Origin: Caulobacter sp. SLTY
GTDB taxonomy: Bacteria > Pseudomonadota > Alphaproteobacteria > Caulobacterales > Caulobacteraceae
Assembly (NCBI RefSeq): GCF_009905535.1
Contig: NZ_JAAALA010000020.1
Coordinates: forward strand, 1-64,000
Length of the DNA stretch: 64,000 nucleotides
Direction: 5' to 3'
A program made the translations under genes and the position numbers. The notes below the pieces were generated by a model. That model searched no databases and was not told the DNA's origin. It worked only from the letters and a program-made list of their open reading frames with translations. Of the stretch, positions 30,195 to 38,422 are shown in pieces. Every line of letters begins with the position of its first letter. Position 1 is the stretch's first letter.

Positions 30195-31313
30195 ATGCTG
30201 GGTGCGATGACGCGGCGGTTGGCCGTGGTGGCTGTGGGTCTTGCGGTTCTGGGTCTGGCCGGCTGCGAAGGCGGCGGCGAGAAGGCCGCAGAGGCCAAGG
30301 AAATCCACGTCTACAACTGGTCGGACTACATCGACCCCAAGCTGCTGGAAGAGTTCACCGCCGAGACCGGCATCAAGGTGGTCTACGACACCTTCGACAC
30401 CGCCGAGATCATGGAAACCAAGCTGATGACCGGCCAGTCCGGTTATGACGTCGCGGTTCCGGCCAACCACACCATTCCCAAGCTGATCCAGGGCAAGGCG
30501 ATCGAACCCCTCGATTTCGCCCTGCTGCCCAACCGCAAGAATCTCTGGCCGGACATCGTGGCGGGCATGGAACCCTTCGATCCCGGCGCCAAATACAGCG
30601 TCCCCTACATGTGGGGCACCATGGGTATCGGCTACAACAAGGCCAAGGTGGCCGAGCGACTGCCCGGCGTCGCCCTCGACAGCTGGTCGGTCATCTTCGA
30701 CCCCGCCAACCTCGCCAAGCTCAAGGATTGTGGCGTCTTTTTCCTCGATGCGCCCGAGGACATGTTCGCGGTGGTCCTGACCTACCTGGGCAAGGATCCC
30801 AATTCGACCAACCCGGCCGACTATGAGGCCGCCGCCCAGTTGCTGCTCAAGCTTCGCCCCTACGTGCGCAAGTTCCACAGCAGCGAGTACATCGAGGCCC
30901 TGGCCAACGGCGATGCCTGCGTCGTGGTCGGCTACAACGGCGACATCTTCCAGGCCCGCGACCGGGCCGAGGAGGCCAAGAACGGCGTCAACATCGGCTA
31001 CATCATCCCGAAGGAAGGCAGCCAGCTGTGGTTCGACGCCATGACCATCCCGGTCGGCGGCAATCGCGAGGCGGCCCACAAGTTCATCAACTTCATGATG
31101 CGGCCGGAGATCATCGCACGCGCCTCCAACGTCACTACCTACGCCAACGGCAATCTGGCCGCCGCCGGCCTGGTGGATGCGGACATCAAGGACAACCCCG
31201 GCATCTATCCGCCGCCCGAGGTGATGAGCCGGCTGTTCACCACCAAGGCCAAGGACCAGGCGCTGATGAAGGTCGTGACCCGCCAGTGGACCAAGGTGCT
31301 CACCGGTCGATGA
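30195..31313 (+). CDS. potF: Polyamine ABC transporter substrate-binding lipoprotein (PotF/PotD family)
   Basis: 372 residues. The N-terminal signal ends in LGLAGC (lipidated Cys24 from the ATG at 30195). [19 protein letters not shown] is the hallmark start of spermidine/putrescine-binding proteins; later [44 protein letters not shown] and [15 protein letters not shown] line the ligand cleft. The start is supported by GGAGGG at 30184-30189; a GTG at 30180 and an ATG at 30207 are alternatives. The stop overlaps potG (ATGA). Confidence 0.93.
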   Translation: MLGAMTRRLAVVAVGLAVLGLAGCEGGGEKAAEAKEIHVYNWSDYIDPKLLEEFTAETGIKVVYDTFDTAEIMETKLMTGQSGYDVAVPANHTIPKLIQGKAIEPLDFALLPNRKNLWPDIVAGMEPFDPGAKYSVPYMWGTMGIGYNKAKVAERLPGVALDSWSVIFDPANLAKLKDCGVFFLDAPEDMFAVVLTYLGKDPNSTNPADYEAAAQLLLKLRPYVRKFHSSEYIEALANGDACVVVGYNGDIFQARDRAEEAKNGVNIGYIIPKEGSQLWFDAMTIPVGGNREAAHKFINFMMRPEIIARASNVTTYANGNLAAAGLVDADIKDNPGIYPPPEVMSRLFTTKAKDQALMKVVTRQWTKVLTGR

Positions 31314-32497
31314 GCGCGGCGAAGGGGCGGCCCGCTAAAGCGGCCGGCAAACGACTCAACATCGGGGCGGTGCGATCCAGCTTCGCCCCCTGGAACGACC
31401 CGGCCGCGGTCCCGCTGGTCCGTTTCGAAGGGGTCAGCAAGCGGTTCGGCGACCACACGGCCGTCAACGACGTCTCCCTCGACATCTATCCGGGGGAGTT
31501 CTTCGCCCTGCTTGGTCCTTCGGGCTGCGGCAAGACCACCCTGATGCGGATGCTGGCCGGCTTCGAGACCCCGGACGCCGGCCGCATCACCCTGGGCGGA
31601 GAGGATCTGGCCGGCATCCCGCCGCACAGGCGGCCGGTCAACATGATGTTCCAGTCCTACGCCCTGTTCCCGCACCTCAGCGTCGAACAGAACGTCGCCT
31701 TCGGCCTCAAGCAGGAGGGCATGCCCAAGGCCGAGATCGCCGCCCGCGTCGTCGAGATGCTGGATCTGGTCAAGCTCAAGCCCTTCGCCCGCCGAAAGCC
31801 CGACCAGCTCAGCGGCGGCCAGAAACAACGCGTCGCCCTGGCCCGCGCCATCGCCCGCAAACCCAAGATGCTGCTGCTCGACGAGCCGCTGGGCGCCCTG
31901 GACAAGAAGCTACGTGAGGAGACCCAGTTCGAGCTGATGGACCTTCAGGTCGAGCTCGGCATGACCTTCCTGATCGTCACCCACGACCAGGAGGAGGCCA
32001 TGGTCATGGCCGACCGCATCGCCCTGATGCGCGAGGGCGAGATCGCCCAGATCGGCCGGCCCGAAGAGGTCTATGAAACCCCCGCCAACCGCTATGTCGC
32101 CGAGTTCCTGGGCGATGTGAACCTGTTCGAGGCCAAGGTCTCGGCCATCGAGCACCCCATGGCCCGCCTGGCCGCGGCCGAGGCCACCGACGGCTTCTAC
32201 GTTTTGGACGACGACTGCCCGCCGGCCGGCTCCGCTGTCAGCTTGGCGGTGCGGCCAGAGAAGATGCGGATCAGCCTCGATCCGCCGCCGGCCGGAACCC
32301 ACAACGTCCTGACCGGCGAAATCTGGGACATCGGCTACACCGGCGACTGGACCAACTACATCGTTGAACTGCCGGGCGAGCGGCTGATCCGCGTGGCCCG
32401 CGCCAACGCCAGCCGCTTCGTCGACCGGCCCATCGGTTGGGACGACAAGGTCTGGGTGACCTTCGACGCCGACGCCGGGGTGGTGTTGGAGCAATGA
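31310..32497 (+). CDS. potG: Polyamine ABC transporter ATP-binding protein
   Basis: 395 residues. After about 38 polar residues comes the ATPase domain: Walker [19 protein letters not shown]-loop [14 protein letters not shown], signature [17 protein letters not shown], Walker [16 protein letters not shown] and H-loop [18 protein letters not shown]-terminal TOBE-like regulatory domain ([12 protein letters not shown]...[12 protein letters not shown]) follows, as in PotA/PotG importers. It drives uptake through PotH and PotI. Overlaps potF and potH by four bases each. Confidence 0.95.
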   Translation: MSAAKGRPAKAAGKRLNIGAVRSSFAPWNDPAAVPLVRFEGVSKRFGDHTAVNDVSLDIYPGEFFALLGPSGCGKTTLMRMLAGFETPDAGRITLGGEDLAGIPPHRRPVNMMFQSYALFPHLSVEQNVAFGLKQEGMPKAEIAARVVEMLDLVKLKPFARRKPDQLSGGQKQRVALARAIARKPKMLLLDEPLGALDKKLREETQFELMDLQVELGMTFLIVTHDQEEAMVMADRIALMREGEIAQIGRPEEVYETPANRYVAEFLGDVNLFEAKVSAIEHPMARLAAAEATDGFYVLDDDCPPAGSAVSLAVRPEKMRISLDPPPAGTHNVLTGEIWDIGYTGDWTNYIVELPGERLIRVARANASRFVDRPIGWDDKVWVTFDADAGVVLEQ

Positions 32498-33387
32498 AAC
32501 GCACGCTGCCCCGGCTGTCGGCGCTGATCCCCTATGCCTGGCTGCTGGTTTTCTTCGCCCTGCCGTTCCTGCTGGTCCTGCGTCTGTCCCTCTCCGACAG
32601 CGCCCTGGCGATCCCGCCCTATACGCCGCGCATCGACTGGGGCGGCGGCATCGACGGCGTCCGGGCCTTCATCGACGCCCTCGACTTCGACACCTACAAG
32701 GCGCTGGTCGGCGACAGCCTCTACTTCAACGCCTACATTTCCAGCCTGCGCTTCGCCCTGGAGGGCACGGTGCTGGCCCTGCTGGTCGGCTATCCGATGG
32801 CTTACGGTATGGCCCGCTGCAAGCCGGGCACACGCTCGCTGCTGCTTATGGCGGTGATCCTGCCCTTTTGGACCAGCTTCCTGATCCGGGTCTACGCCTG
32901 GGTCGGCATCCTCAAGCCGCAGGGCCTGCTGAATGCGGGTCTCGGCCTCCTCGGACTGCCCGACGCCGACCTGCTCTACACCCCCGCCGCCGTCCAGATC
33001 GGCCTGGTCTACAGCTACCTGCCCTTCATGGTGCTGCCGCTCTACGCCGCTCTGGAAAAACAGGACCACACCCTGCTGGAGGCCGCCGCCGATCTCGGCT
33101 CCCCGCCCTGGAAGAGCTTCTGGCAGGTCACCTTCCCGCTCTCAATTCCCGGGGTCATCGCCGGCTGCCTGCTCTGCTTCATCCCGATGGTCGGTGAGTT
33201 CGTCATCCCCGACCTGCTCGGCGGGCCGGGTTCGTTGATGATCGGCCGCTCGATCTGGATGGAGTTCTTCGCCAACCGCGACTGGCCCTTCGCCTCGGCG
33301 GTGGCCATTGTCCTGTTGATCACCCTGGTCGTACCGATCGTCCTGTACCAACGCCAGCAGGTGAAGGCCCTGGAGGCCGGCCGATGA
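32494..33387 (+). CDS. potH: Polyamine ABC transporter permease
   Basis: 297 residues with six predicted helices, beginning LIPYAWLLVFFALPFLLVL. The EAA loop that contacts the ATPase reads EAAADLGSPPWKSFWQVTFP, and MVGEFVIPDLLGGPGSLMIG is characteristic of PotB/PotH permeases. The ATG at 32494 overlaps the potG stop (ATGA); an earlier in-frame ATG would sit deep in potG. Together with PotI it forms the transmembrane channel. Confidence 0.95.
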   Translation: MKRTLPRLSALIPYAWLLVFFALPFLLVLRLSLSDSALAIPPYTPRIDWGGGIDGVRAFIDALDFDTYKALVGDSLYFNAYISSLRFALEGTVLALLVGYPMAYGMARCKPGTRSLLLMAVILPFWTSFLIRVYAWVGILKPQGLLNAGLGLLGLPDADLLYTPAAVQIGLVYSYLPFMVLPLYAALEKQDHTLLEAAADLGSPPWKSFWQVTFPLSIPGVIAGCLLCFIPMVGEFVIPDLLGGPGSLMIGRSIWMEFFANRDWPFASAVAIVLLITLVVPIVLYQRQQVKALEAGR

Positions 33388-34181
33388 GGCGCGGGCCCTC
33401 CCCCTTCAACCTGGTCAGCATGACGGTCGGCTTCGCCTTCCTCTACCTGCCGATCCTGTTGCTGGTGATCTGGTCGTTCAACGCCAGCAAACTGGTTACC
33501 GTCTGGGGCGGCTTCTCGACCAAATGGTACGGGACCCTGTTCCAGAACGACCAGCTGATGGCCGCCGCCTGGGTGACCATCCGCGTGGGCCTGATCAGCG
33601 CTACCCTGGCCACCGTCCTTGGAACCCTCGCCGCCGTCGCCCTGACCCGCCACGGCGCCTTCCGGGGCCGCACCCTGTTCTCAGGCATGTCCTATGCGCC
33701 GCTGGTCATGCCCGAGGTGATCATGGGCCTGTCGCTGCTCTTGCTGTTCGTGGCGCTGGGCATCGATCGCGGCATCCTGACCGTCACCCTGGCCCACACC
33801 ACCCTGACCATGGCCTACGTTACGGTCGTGGTGCAGTCGCGCCTGGCCACCTTCGACCGATCCCTGGAGGAAGCCGCCCAGGATCTCGGCGCCACCCCGA
33901 CCCGCGCCTTCTGGCAGGTCACCCTGCCCAACATCCTGCCCGCCGTCCTGGCCGGCTGGATGCTGGCCTTCACCCTGTCGCTCGATGACCTGGTGATCGC
34001 CAGCTTCACCAGCGGCCCCGGCTCCACCACCCTGCCGATGCGGATCTACAGCCAGGTGCGGTTGGGCGTCTCGCCGGAGATCAACGCCGTCTGCACCCTG
34101 TTGATCGGGGCAGTGACGATCGGCGTCATCTGCTGGTCGATTGGCATGAAGTGGCGGGAGCGGACGGCCACTCCGGCCTAG
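33384..34181 (+). CDS. potI: Polyamine ABC transporter permease
   Basis: 265 residues with six predicted helices. The N-terminal helix (LVSMTVGFAFLYLPILLLVIW) is followed by the family motif WSFNASKLVTVWGGFSTKWYG; the EAA loop is EEAAQDLGATPTRAFWQVTLPNI, and FTLSLDDLVIASFTSGPGSTTLP is typical of PotC/PotI. It is the last gene of the potFGHI unit. The stop shares CTAG (34178-34181) with the stop of the convergent next gene. Confidence 0.95.
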   Translation: MRRGPSPFNLVSMTVGFAFLYLPILLLVIWSFNASKLVTVWGGFSTKWYGTLFQNDQLMAAAWVTIRVGLISATLATVLGTLAAVALTRHGAFRGRTLFSGMSYAPLVMPEVIMGLSLLLLFVALGIDRGILTVTLAHTTLTMAYVTVVVQSRLATFDRSLEEAAQDLGATPTRAFWQVTLPNILPAVLAGWMLAFTLSLDDLVIASFTSGPGSTTLPMRIYSQVRLGVSPEINAVCTLLIGAVTIGVICWSIGMKWRERTATPA

Positions 34182-34624
34182 TTGCTCCGGCTTCCGGAGA
34201 ATCGAAGCTCGACCGGCCCGCCCTCGATCATTGCCCGGCAGACCAGTTCGTGGACGATCGATCCATCCTCGGAGATTTTCAGGTCGCAACGACCCTTGCC
34301 TGGAAACTCGCTGACTTCGCCGGCCCTGCCCTGAAGCACCCGGTCGACTTCCAGCCAGTACTCGGTTCTTTTCGGCTGATCGTCATTGCCGCCGGAAAAG
34401 CTGGTCATGGTGTCTTCGTCCACCACCGCGCCGAAATTGGTCCGGCCGTTGGCGCGGAAGTGCATGTAGATGACGCTTTCGCAGGCCACGGTCTTGCCCG
34501 CCGAAGTCAGCTTGCAGTCGCCGCGGAAGCCCGCCATGTCAACTCCGGCGCCGGGTTGCTCCTGAGCGAGCGCGGAGCTCGCAAGCATGACGGCCGCTGT
34601 CAGCCCGATACCGATGACGCGCAT
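34178..34624 (-). CDS. Hypothetical secreted protein
   Basis: 148 residues. The N-terminus MRVIGIGLTAAVMLASSALA is a Sec signal with cleavage after ALA. The mature part has three to four Cys (GDCKLT, VACESV, GRCDLK, ELVCRA) that could form two disulfides, and a mixed beta-like pattern. I do not recognise a family. It lies on the opposite strand to potI, overlapping it by four bases, and 27 bases downstream of the PHA-granule-like gene on the same strand, so the two may be cotranscribed. Confidence 0.7.
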   Translation of the reverse strand: MRVIGIGLTAAVMLASSALAQEQPGAGVDMAGFRGDCKLTSAGKTVACESVIYMHFRANGRTNFGAVVDEDTMTSFSGGNDDQPKRTEYWLEVDRVLQGRAGEVSEFPGKGRCDLKISEDGSIVHELVCRAMIEGGPVELRFSGSRSN

Positions 34625-34651
34625 GTGGGTCCCCCTTAAAAAGCTGACAGC

Positions 34652-34966
34652 CTACTTCTTCTTGTTCTCGAGCAGAAGCTGGCTTTCCTTCTCCACCTTA
34701 CCCCGTATCTTGCTGGCCAGCATTCCCAGGAAGCCCGGCAACACGATCTCCAGCCGGATCGCCTCTTCCAGCACATCCAGTGTCCCGGTGATCGTCTGGC
34801 CCATGGCCACGGCGCGGAAGGCCATCCGGTCGCCGTCCCAGGTCTTGTCGACCTGCGCCTGCTTGGCAAACTGTTGCTCGATCTTGACGAAGCCGGTCTC
34901 GAGGCGCCGCCGCGCCTCGTCCTTGCCGAGCTGATGGGGAATGTTGATGGTCAGAGGCTGGGACAA
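34652..34966 (-). CDS. Polyhydroxyalkanoic acid system family protein
   Basis: 104 residues from a TTG at 34966, preceded by AGGAAG at good spacing; an ATG at 35005 would add 13 residues without evident homology. The sequence SQPLTINIPHQLGKDEARRRLETGF and the following FAKQAQVDKTWDGDRMAFRAVAMGQTITG match the PHA granule-associated small-protein family in pattern, ending in a Lys-rich tail (LENKKK). Family function is unclear; some members were found near PHA genes, but none are present here. Expected in the cytosol. Confidence 0.72.
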   Translation of the reverse strand: MSQPLTINIPHQLGKDEARRRLETGFVKIEQQFAKQAQVDKTWDGDRMAFRAVAMGQTITGTLDVLEEAIRLEIVLPGFLGMLASKIRGKVEKESQLLLENKKK

Positions 34967-35033
34967 CGGGGCTTCCTGTTTGACGCGACGCGAGCTTTGT
35001 CGCATTTGGGCGCCCGTGCCTGCCTCGGCAAGC

Positions 35034-35109
35034 GCCGGCTTAGCTCAGATGGTAGAGCAGCGGTTTTGTAAACCGAAGGTCGCGGGTTCGATCCCTGCAG
35101 CCGGCACCA
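35034..35109 (+). tRNA. tRNA-Thr (anticodon UGU)
   Basis: A 76-base cloverleaf including encoded CCA. Acceptor stem GCCGGCT (35034-35040) pairs with AGCCGGC (35099-35105). The D arm contains TAGCTCAGATGGTAGAGCA, the anticodon arm GCGGT-TTTGTAA-ACCG with TGT in the loop, and the T arm GCGGGTTCGATCCCTGC. Codon read is ACA (and related ACN). Confidence 0.97.
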
Positions 35110-35110
35110 A

Positions 35111-35191
35111 CTAGCCTCGCGCCCCACCGGTGGTGAGATTCCACACCATGGCGTCGAAATTGGCGATCATACGGCGGAAGAACTTACGCAT
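35111..35191 (-). CDS. Possible 26-residue small protein next to tRNA-Thr
   Basis: An ATG at 35191 opens a 26-codon frame ending in TAG at 35111-35113. The peptide begins MRKFFRRMIANFDAMVW and ends NLTTGGARG: a basic head, an amphipathic hydrophobic middle and a short polar tail. GGGAG lies about eight bases before the ATG. It has no recognised family and could be chance, but codon use and the ribosome site look genuine. It ends two bases beyond the tRNA 3' end, on the opposite strand. Confidence 0.35.
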   Translation of the reverse strand: MRKFFRRMIANFDAMVWNLTTGGARG

Positions 35192-35305
35192 CCTCGATGC
35201 TCCCGGCAGGCGCCCAAGGCGCGGGATGCAGGCCAAACGCAGCCGTTAACGATTGGTTGCCGCCCCGCTGGTTGCCCCGATCGGCCGGGCCTGCTTTGAA
35301 GGGCT

Positions 35306-35767
35306 ATGGTCGATCCCATACGCATCTTCCTCGACGCCGACGCCTGCCCGGTGAAGGATGAGGCCTACAAGGTCGCCGGCCGGTATGGGCTGAAAACCTT
35401 CGTGGTCTCCAACAGCTTTATGCAAGTTCCCGCCTCGCCGCTGATCGAACGGGTGATCGTCGATGCCGGCCCTGATGTCGCCGACGCCTGGATCGCGGAG
35501 CGCTGCGGCCCCCGCGACGTCGTGGTGACCAACGACATTCCCCTGGCGGACCTCTGCCTGAAGGCTGGGGCTCAGGTGTTGAAGCCCAACGGCCAGCCCT
35601 TCACACCCGATAGCATCGGCTCGTCGCTGGCCACCCGCTCGATCATGGAGCACATCCGATCAACGGGCGAATTTACCGGCGGTCCGGCTCCCTTTGGCCG
35701 CAGCGATCGCTCCCGCTTCCTTCAGGCCCTGGATGAGGCGATCAACAAGGCGCGGCGTCGGCTCTGA
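35306..35767 (+). CDS. YaiI/YqxD family protein (DUF188)
   Basis: 153 residues. DPIRIFLDADACPVKDEAYKVA is the invariant start of this PIN-like family, followed by VIVDAGPDVADAWIAERC and VVTNDIPLADLCLKAGAQVL, with acidic residues arranged as in a nuclease-like site. The end (ATRSIMEHIRSTG...FLQALDEAIN) is also characteristic. The function of the family is unestablished; nuclease activity is only suggested by fold. The 196 bases between tRNA-Thr and this start hold the small reverse-strand frame and otherwise no feature I could identify. Confidence 0.9.
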   Translation: MVDPIRIFLDADACPVKDEAYKVAGRYGLKTFVVSNSFMQVPASPLIERVIVDAGPDVADAWIAERCGPRDVVVTNDIPLADLCLKAGAQVLKPNGQPFTPDSIGSSLATRSIMEHIRSTGEFTGGPAPFGRSDRSRFLQALDEAINKARRRL

Positions 35768-35812
35768 CGTCTGCCGAATCGGATTGTATGGTGGCTGCTC
35801 TTTGGGGGGCAT

Positions 35813-36661
35813 ATGGCGAGAACTCCGGACTTCGAGATCGGCCAGACCCTGCTTCGAGCGGGCGGCATGTGGCGGCGCAACCTGCTGAAGCTCGGCGGCG
35901 TCATCCTGGCCTTCTCGGCCGTCGGCGGCGCCATCCAGGTGGGGGTTACCGCGCTCAACGGCGGCTTTGCGTCCGCCGGCGTGCCCGCCGAGCCGAGTTC
36001 CACCGGCTCGATCGTCGGGGCCATCGTTTCATTGGCCATGGCCCTCGTCATCGGGGCGCTCATCGGCGGGGTCAACGGCCACGCGTCGGAGGCCGAAGTG
36101 CGCGGCGAGAAGGCGACCTTCGTTGGCGGCTGGAACGCCGCGTGGCGCAATTTCCTGCCCCAATTGGGCATTCAGCTGATCCTTGGCGTCCTGTTCGTGA
36201 TCGCCGCCTTCGTTTCCGCCCTTTTCGGAATCTTCTTCATTGTCCCCTTCCTGGTTTCCCTTGCCCTGATCATCGCCTTCCTGGGCCTCGCGCCGATGAT
36301 CCAAGTCGCGGAGCGCCAGGGCGTGTTCGCCTCTCTGAGCGCGAGCATCAACGCAGGCGAAGGTAACCACCTGAAGATGCTGGGCTACTACATCATCGCC
36401 TACATCGGTGCGGTGGTGGGGCTGCTGATCGCCTATCTGGTGATGGCCCTCCTCATGGGATTGGCATTTGGCGCGGCGGGATTGACCGGGGCGTTCGACA
36501 CCGATGGTGAGTTCCCCATCGGGATCGTCCTGTTCGCAGTTCCACTCTATCTGGTTTTCAGCGCCGCGATCCCGCTGGCGGCCGGCGCCGTCCCCGGATC
36601 GGTCTACGTGTCGCTCCGCAAGCACCGCAGTCAACATGCGGTCAGCAGCGTCTTCGACTGA
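35813..36661 (+). CDS. Uncharacterised integral membrane protein
   Basis: 282 residues. After a short amphipathic start (FEIGQTLLRAGGMWRRNLLKLGGVILAFSAVGG) there are about six hydrophobic segments near residues 24-44, 66-85, 120-140, 143-165, 190-215 and 235-260. The internal AERQGVFASLSASINAGEGNHLKMLGYYIIAY resembles the cytosolic loop of glycerophosphodiester-phosphodiesterase-type or YciC/DUF975-like membrane domains, without certainty. No catalytic motif. It lies 45 bases after the YaiI gene and 42 before arfB on the same strand. Confidence 0.72.
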   Translation: MARTPDFEIGQTLLRAGGMWRRNLLKLGGVILAFSAVGGAIQVGVTALNGGFASAGVPAEPSSTGSIVGAIVSLAMALVIGALIGGVNGHASEAEVRGEKATFVGGWNAAWRNFLPQLGIQLILGVLFVIAAFVSALFGIFFIVPFLVSLALIIAFLGLAPMIQVAERQGVFASLSASINAGEGNHLKMLGYYIIAYIGAVVGLLIAYLVMALLMGLAFGAAGLTGAFDTDGEFPIGIVLFAVPLYLVFSAAIPLAAGAVPGSVYVSLRKHRSQHAVSSVFD

Positions 36662-36703
36662 CGGCCTTTGCGGACGTGGCGGCTCAGGCTATCTGACGCT
36701 GGC

Positions 36704-37129
36704 ATGATCCCCGTCACCCCCGCCATCAGCCTGGACGACAGCGAGGTGACGTTCAGCTTCATCCGCGCCTCGGGCCCGGGTGGCCAGAACGTCAACAAGG
36801 TGGCCACGGCGGTTCAGCTGCGCTTTGACGCCCGTAACTCCCCTGCCCTGCCCGACCCGGTGCGGGCGCGCCTGGAGAAGCTGGCCGGCTCCCGACTCAC
36901 GCTGGCCGGTGAGATCGTGCTGACCGCGAACCGCTTCCGCACCCAGGAGCGCAATCGCGCAGACGCCGTCCAGCGCTTGGTCGCCTTGATCGCCAAGGCG
37001 GCGGAGCCGCCCCCGCCACCGCGCCGTCCGACGCGACCGACCCGCGCCTCGAAGGAACGGCGGCTGACCGGCAAAGCGCGGCGCGGCTCGATTAAAGCCG
37101 GCCGAGGCCGTCCGGCGGGAGATGAATAG
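36704..37129 (+). CDS. arfB: ArfB (YaeJ), ribosome rescue peptidyl-tRNA hydrolase
   Basis: 141 residues. ASGPGGQNVNK (residues 22-32) is the class I release-factor GGQ motif, surrounded by the usual VTFSFIR and VATAVQLRFDA. The C-terminal tail, KERRLTGKARRGSIKAGRGR, is the basic segment that enters the empty mRNA channel of stalled ribosomes. No codon-recognition domain is present, which separates it from RF1/RF2. The ATG at 36704 gives the family length; an upstream ATG at 36668 adds unrelated residues. Confidence 0.93.
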   Translation: MIPVTPAISLDDSEVTFSFIRASGPGGQNVNKVATAVQLRFDARNSPALPDPVRARLEKLAGSRLTLAGEIVLTANRFRTQERNRADAVQRLVALIAKAAEPPPPPRRPTRPTRASKERRLTGKARRGSIKAGRGRPAGDE

Positions 37130-37146
37130 ATAACGTCGTTGTTCAA

Positions 37147-37175
37147 TTGAAAGCGCGCCGACAACGGCCTAGATT
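37147..37175 (+). promoter_or_regulatory. Candidate housekeeping promoter for the cytochrome gene
   Basis: TTGAAA at 37147-37152 and CCTAGATT at 37168-37175, 15 bases apart, resemble the Caulobacter sigma-73 form (TTG...N10-14...GCTANAWC). The downstream start codon is at 37199. The same CCTAGATTC occurs upstream of the HPt gene. Confidence 0.4.
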
Positions 37176-37198
37176 CACACGCAAGTCAGGGGATTGAG

Positions 37199-37705
37199 AT
37201 GCGGACGATTGGTGTACTGGTGATGGCCCTCGGGGCTTGCGCCCTGGCGACGGCCTGCAGCCCGGTCACGGAGGCCCCGGCGGAAAGTGCAGCCGCGCCG
37301 GCTGCGGCTCCGCCCGCGCCCAAGCTGACGGACGCTGAAAAGCAGGCCATTCTGGCCAGCCTTCCGGCGCCCTACAACACCGGCAACCTGGCCAACGGCA
37401 AGACCCAGTTCGCCCTCTGCCAGTCCTGCCACACTATCACCGAAGGCGGTCCGAACCGAACCGGCCCTAACCTTCACGGGGTCTTCGGCCGCACGGCCGG
37501 CACGCACGAGGGCTTCAAGTACTCCGACGCCGTCAAGGCGGCCGGCTTCAAGTGGGACGCCGAGAAGCTGGACGCCTGGCTGGCCGACCCGCGCGGCTTC
37601 CTGCCCGGCAATCGGATGAGTTTCGTCGGCATCAAGGACCCGCAAAAACGGATCGACCTGATTGCCTATCTGAAGGTGGAAACCGGCTTCCAGCCGGCAA
37701 AGTAG
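37199..37705 (+). CDS. Membrane-anchored class I cytochrome c
   Basis: 168 residues. The N-terminal MRTIGVLVMALGACALATAC suggests a lipoprotein signal with Cys20 as the acylated residue, though Ala at -3 is not ideal. An Ala/Pro linker (about 22-42) leads to a cytochrome domain with heme motif CQSCH (74-78), the mitochondrial-like NRTGPNLHGVFGRTAGTHEGFKYSDA and a distal-Met region GNRMSFVGIKDPQKRIDLIAYLK. It should carry electrons in the periplasm, tethered to the membrane. SD-like GGGGATTGAG precedes the ATG. It is upstream of two NTF2-like genes. Confidence 0.88.
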   Translation: MRTIGVLVMALGACALATACSPVTEAPAESAAAPAAAPPAPKLTDAEKQAILASLPAPYNTGNLANGKTQFALCQSCHTITEGGPNRTGPNLHGVFGRTAGTHEGFKYSDAVKAAGFKWDAEKLDAWLADPRGFLPGNRMSFVGIKDPQKRIDLIAYLKVETGFQPAK

Positions 37706-37715
37706 ACGGAGCGTC

Positions 37716-38069
37716 ATGGACGCGCGGAAGGCCTTACTCACGCGCTTCTACAAGGCCCTCGACCAACGGGACGTCGAGGGCATCGTCGCCACATTGCATC
37801 CTGACGTAGACTTTCCTGACCAGATCGACGGCGGCCGCCGGCGGGGCGTGGCAGCGCTCCGCGACTACTGGACCAACGCCTTCACGATGATCCACGCGAT
37901 CAGCACCCCGTCTGCCTTCAAGGCGTTGGGTGACAGCGCGATGCTCGCGACGGTGCATCATCACGTCAGCAGCCTGGCCGGAAAGCTCTGGTACGAAGGC
38001 ACTGTGCAGTACCGGTTCGAGTTTCGGGACGGACTGATTGTCCGGATGGATCAGGTGGAAGGGCAATGA
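37716..38069 (+). CDS. NTF2/SnoaL-like protein, first of a tandem pair
   Basis: 117 residues of the cone-shaped NTF2 fold: RKALLTRFYKALDQRDVEGIVATLHPDVDF, then GRRRGVAALRDYWTNAF and YRFEFRDGLIVRMDQVEG. These proteins include ketosteroid isomerase-like and polyketide-cyclase-like enzymes as well as non-enzymatic binders; no catalytic set is evident. GGAG lies five bases upstream of the ATG. It is 10 bases after the cytochrome c gene and overlaps the next gene (ATGA). Confidence 0.82.
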   Translation: MDARKALLTRFYKALDQRDVEGIVATLHPDVDFPDQIDGGRRRGVAALRDYWTNAFTMIHAISTPSAFKALGDSAMLATVHHHVSSLAGKLWYEGTVQYRFEFRDGLIVRMDQVEGQ

Positions 38070-38422
38070 CGTCGGTCGAGGCCTATAAGGCGGTGCTGGA
38101 ACCGCTCTATGAGGCCTTCAACCGCCAGGACGTGCCGGCGATGCTTGAGGGCCTCGACCCTGGAGTGGAGTGGCGGGATGTGCTCAACGGCGTGCAGATC
38201 AAGGGCCGGGCGGCAGTTGAGGCCTATTGGCTCGGGCAGTTCGAAATCGTGCGGACCGAGTTGAGCCCCCTGACATACACATCTCTCCCGGACGGCCGGG
38301 TGGAAGTCGACGTCGATCAAACCGTTCGCAGGCTCGATGGCGGGCTTTGGGCCAATCAGCGGGTAACCCACACCTACACCTTCAGTCCTGACGGCCTGAT
38401 CCTGAGGATGGATCCCAGTTAG
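38066..38422 (+). CDS. NTF2/SnoaL-like protein, second of a tandem pair
   Basis: 118 residues with the same layout as its neighbour: YKAVLEPLYEAFNRQDVPAMLEGLDPGVEW, GVQIKGRAAVEAYWLGQF and HTYTFSPDGLILRMDPS. The two share length, fold pattern and the YW and GLI.RMD motifs, so an old tandem duplication is likely, though identity is low. Overlapping translation suggests equimolar production, perhaps as a heterodimer. Function unknown. Its TAG overlaps the TAA of the convergent transketolase-like gene. Confidence 0.8.
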   Translation: MTSVEAYKAVLEPLYEAFNRQDVPAMLEGLDPGVEWRDVLNGVQIKGRAAVEAYWLGQFEIVRTELSPLTYTSLPDGRVEVDVDQTVRRLDGGLWANQRVTHTYTFSPDGLILRMDPS

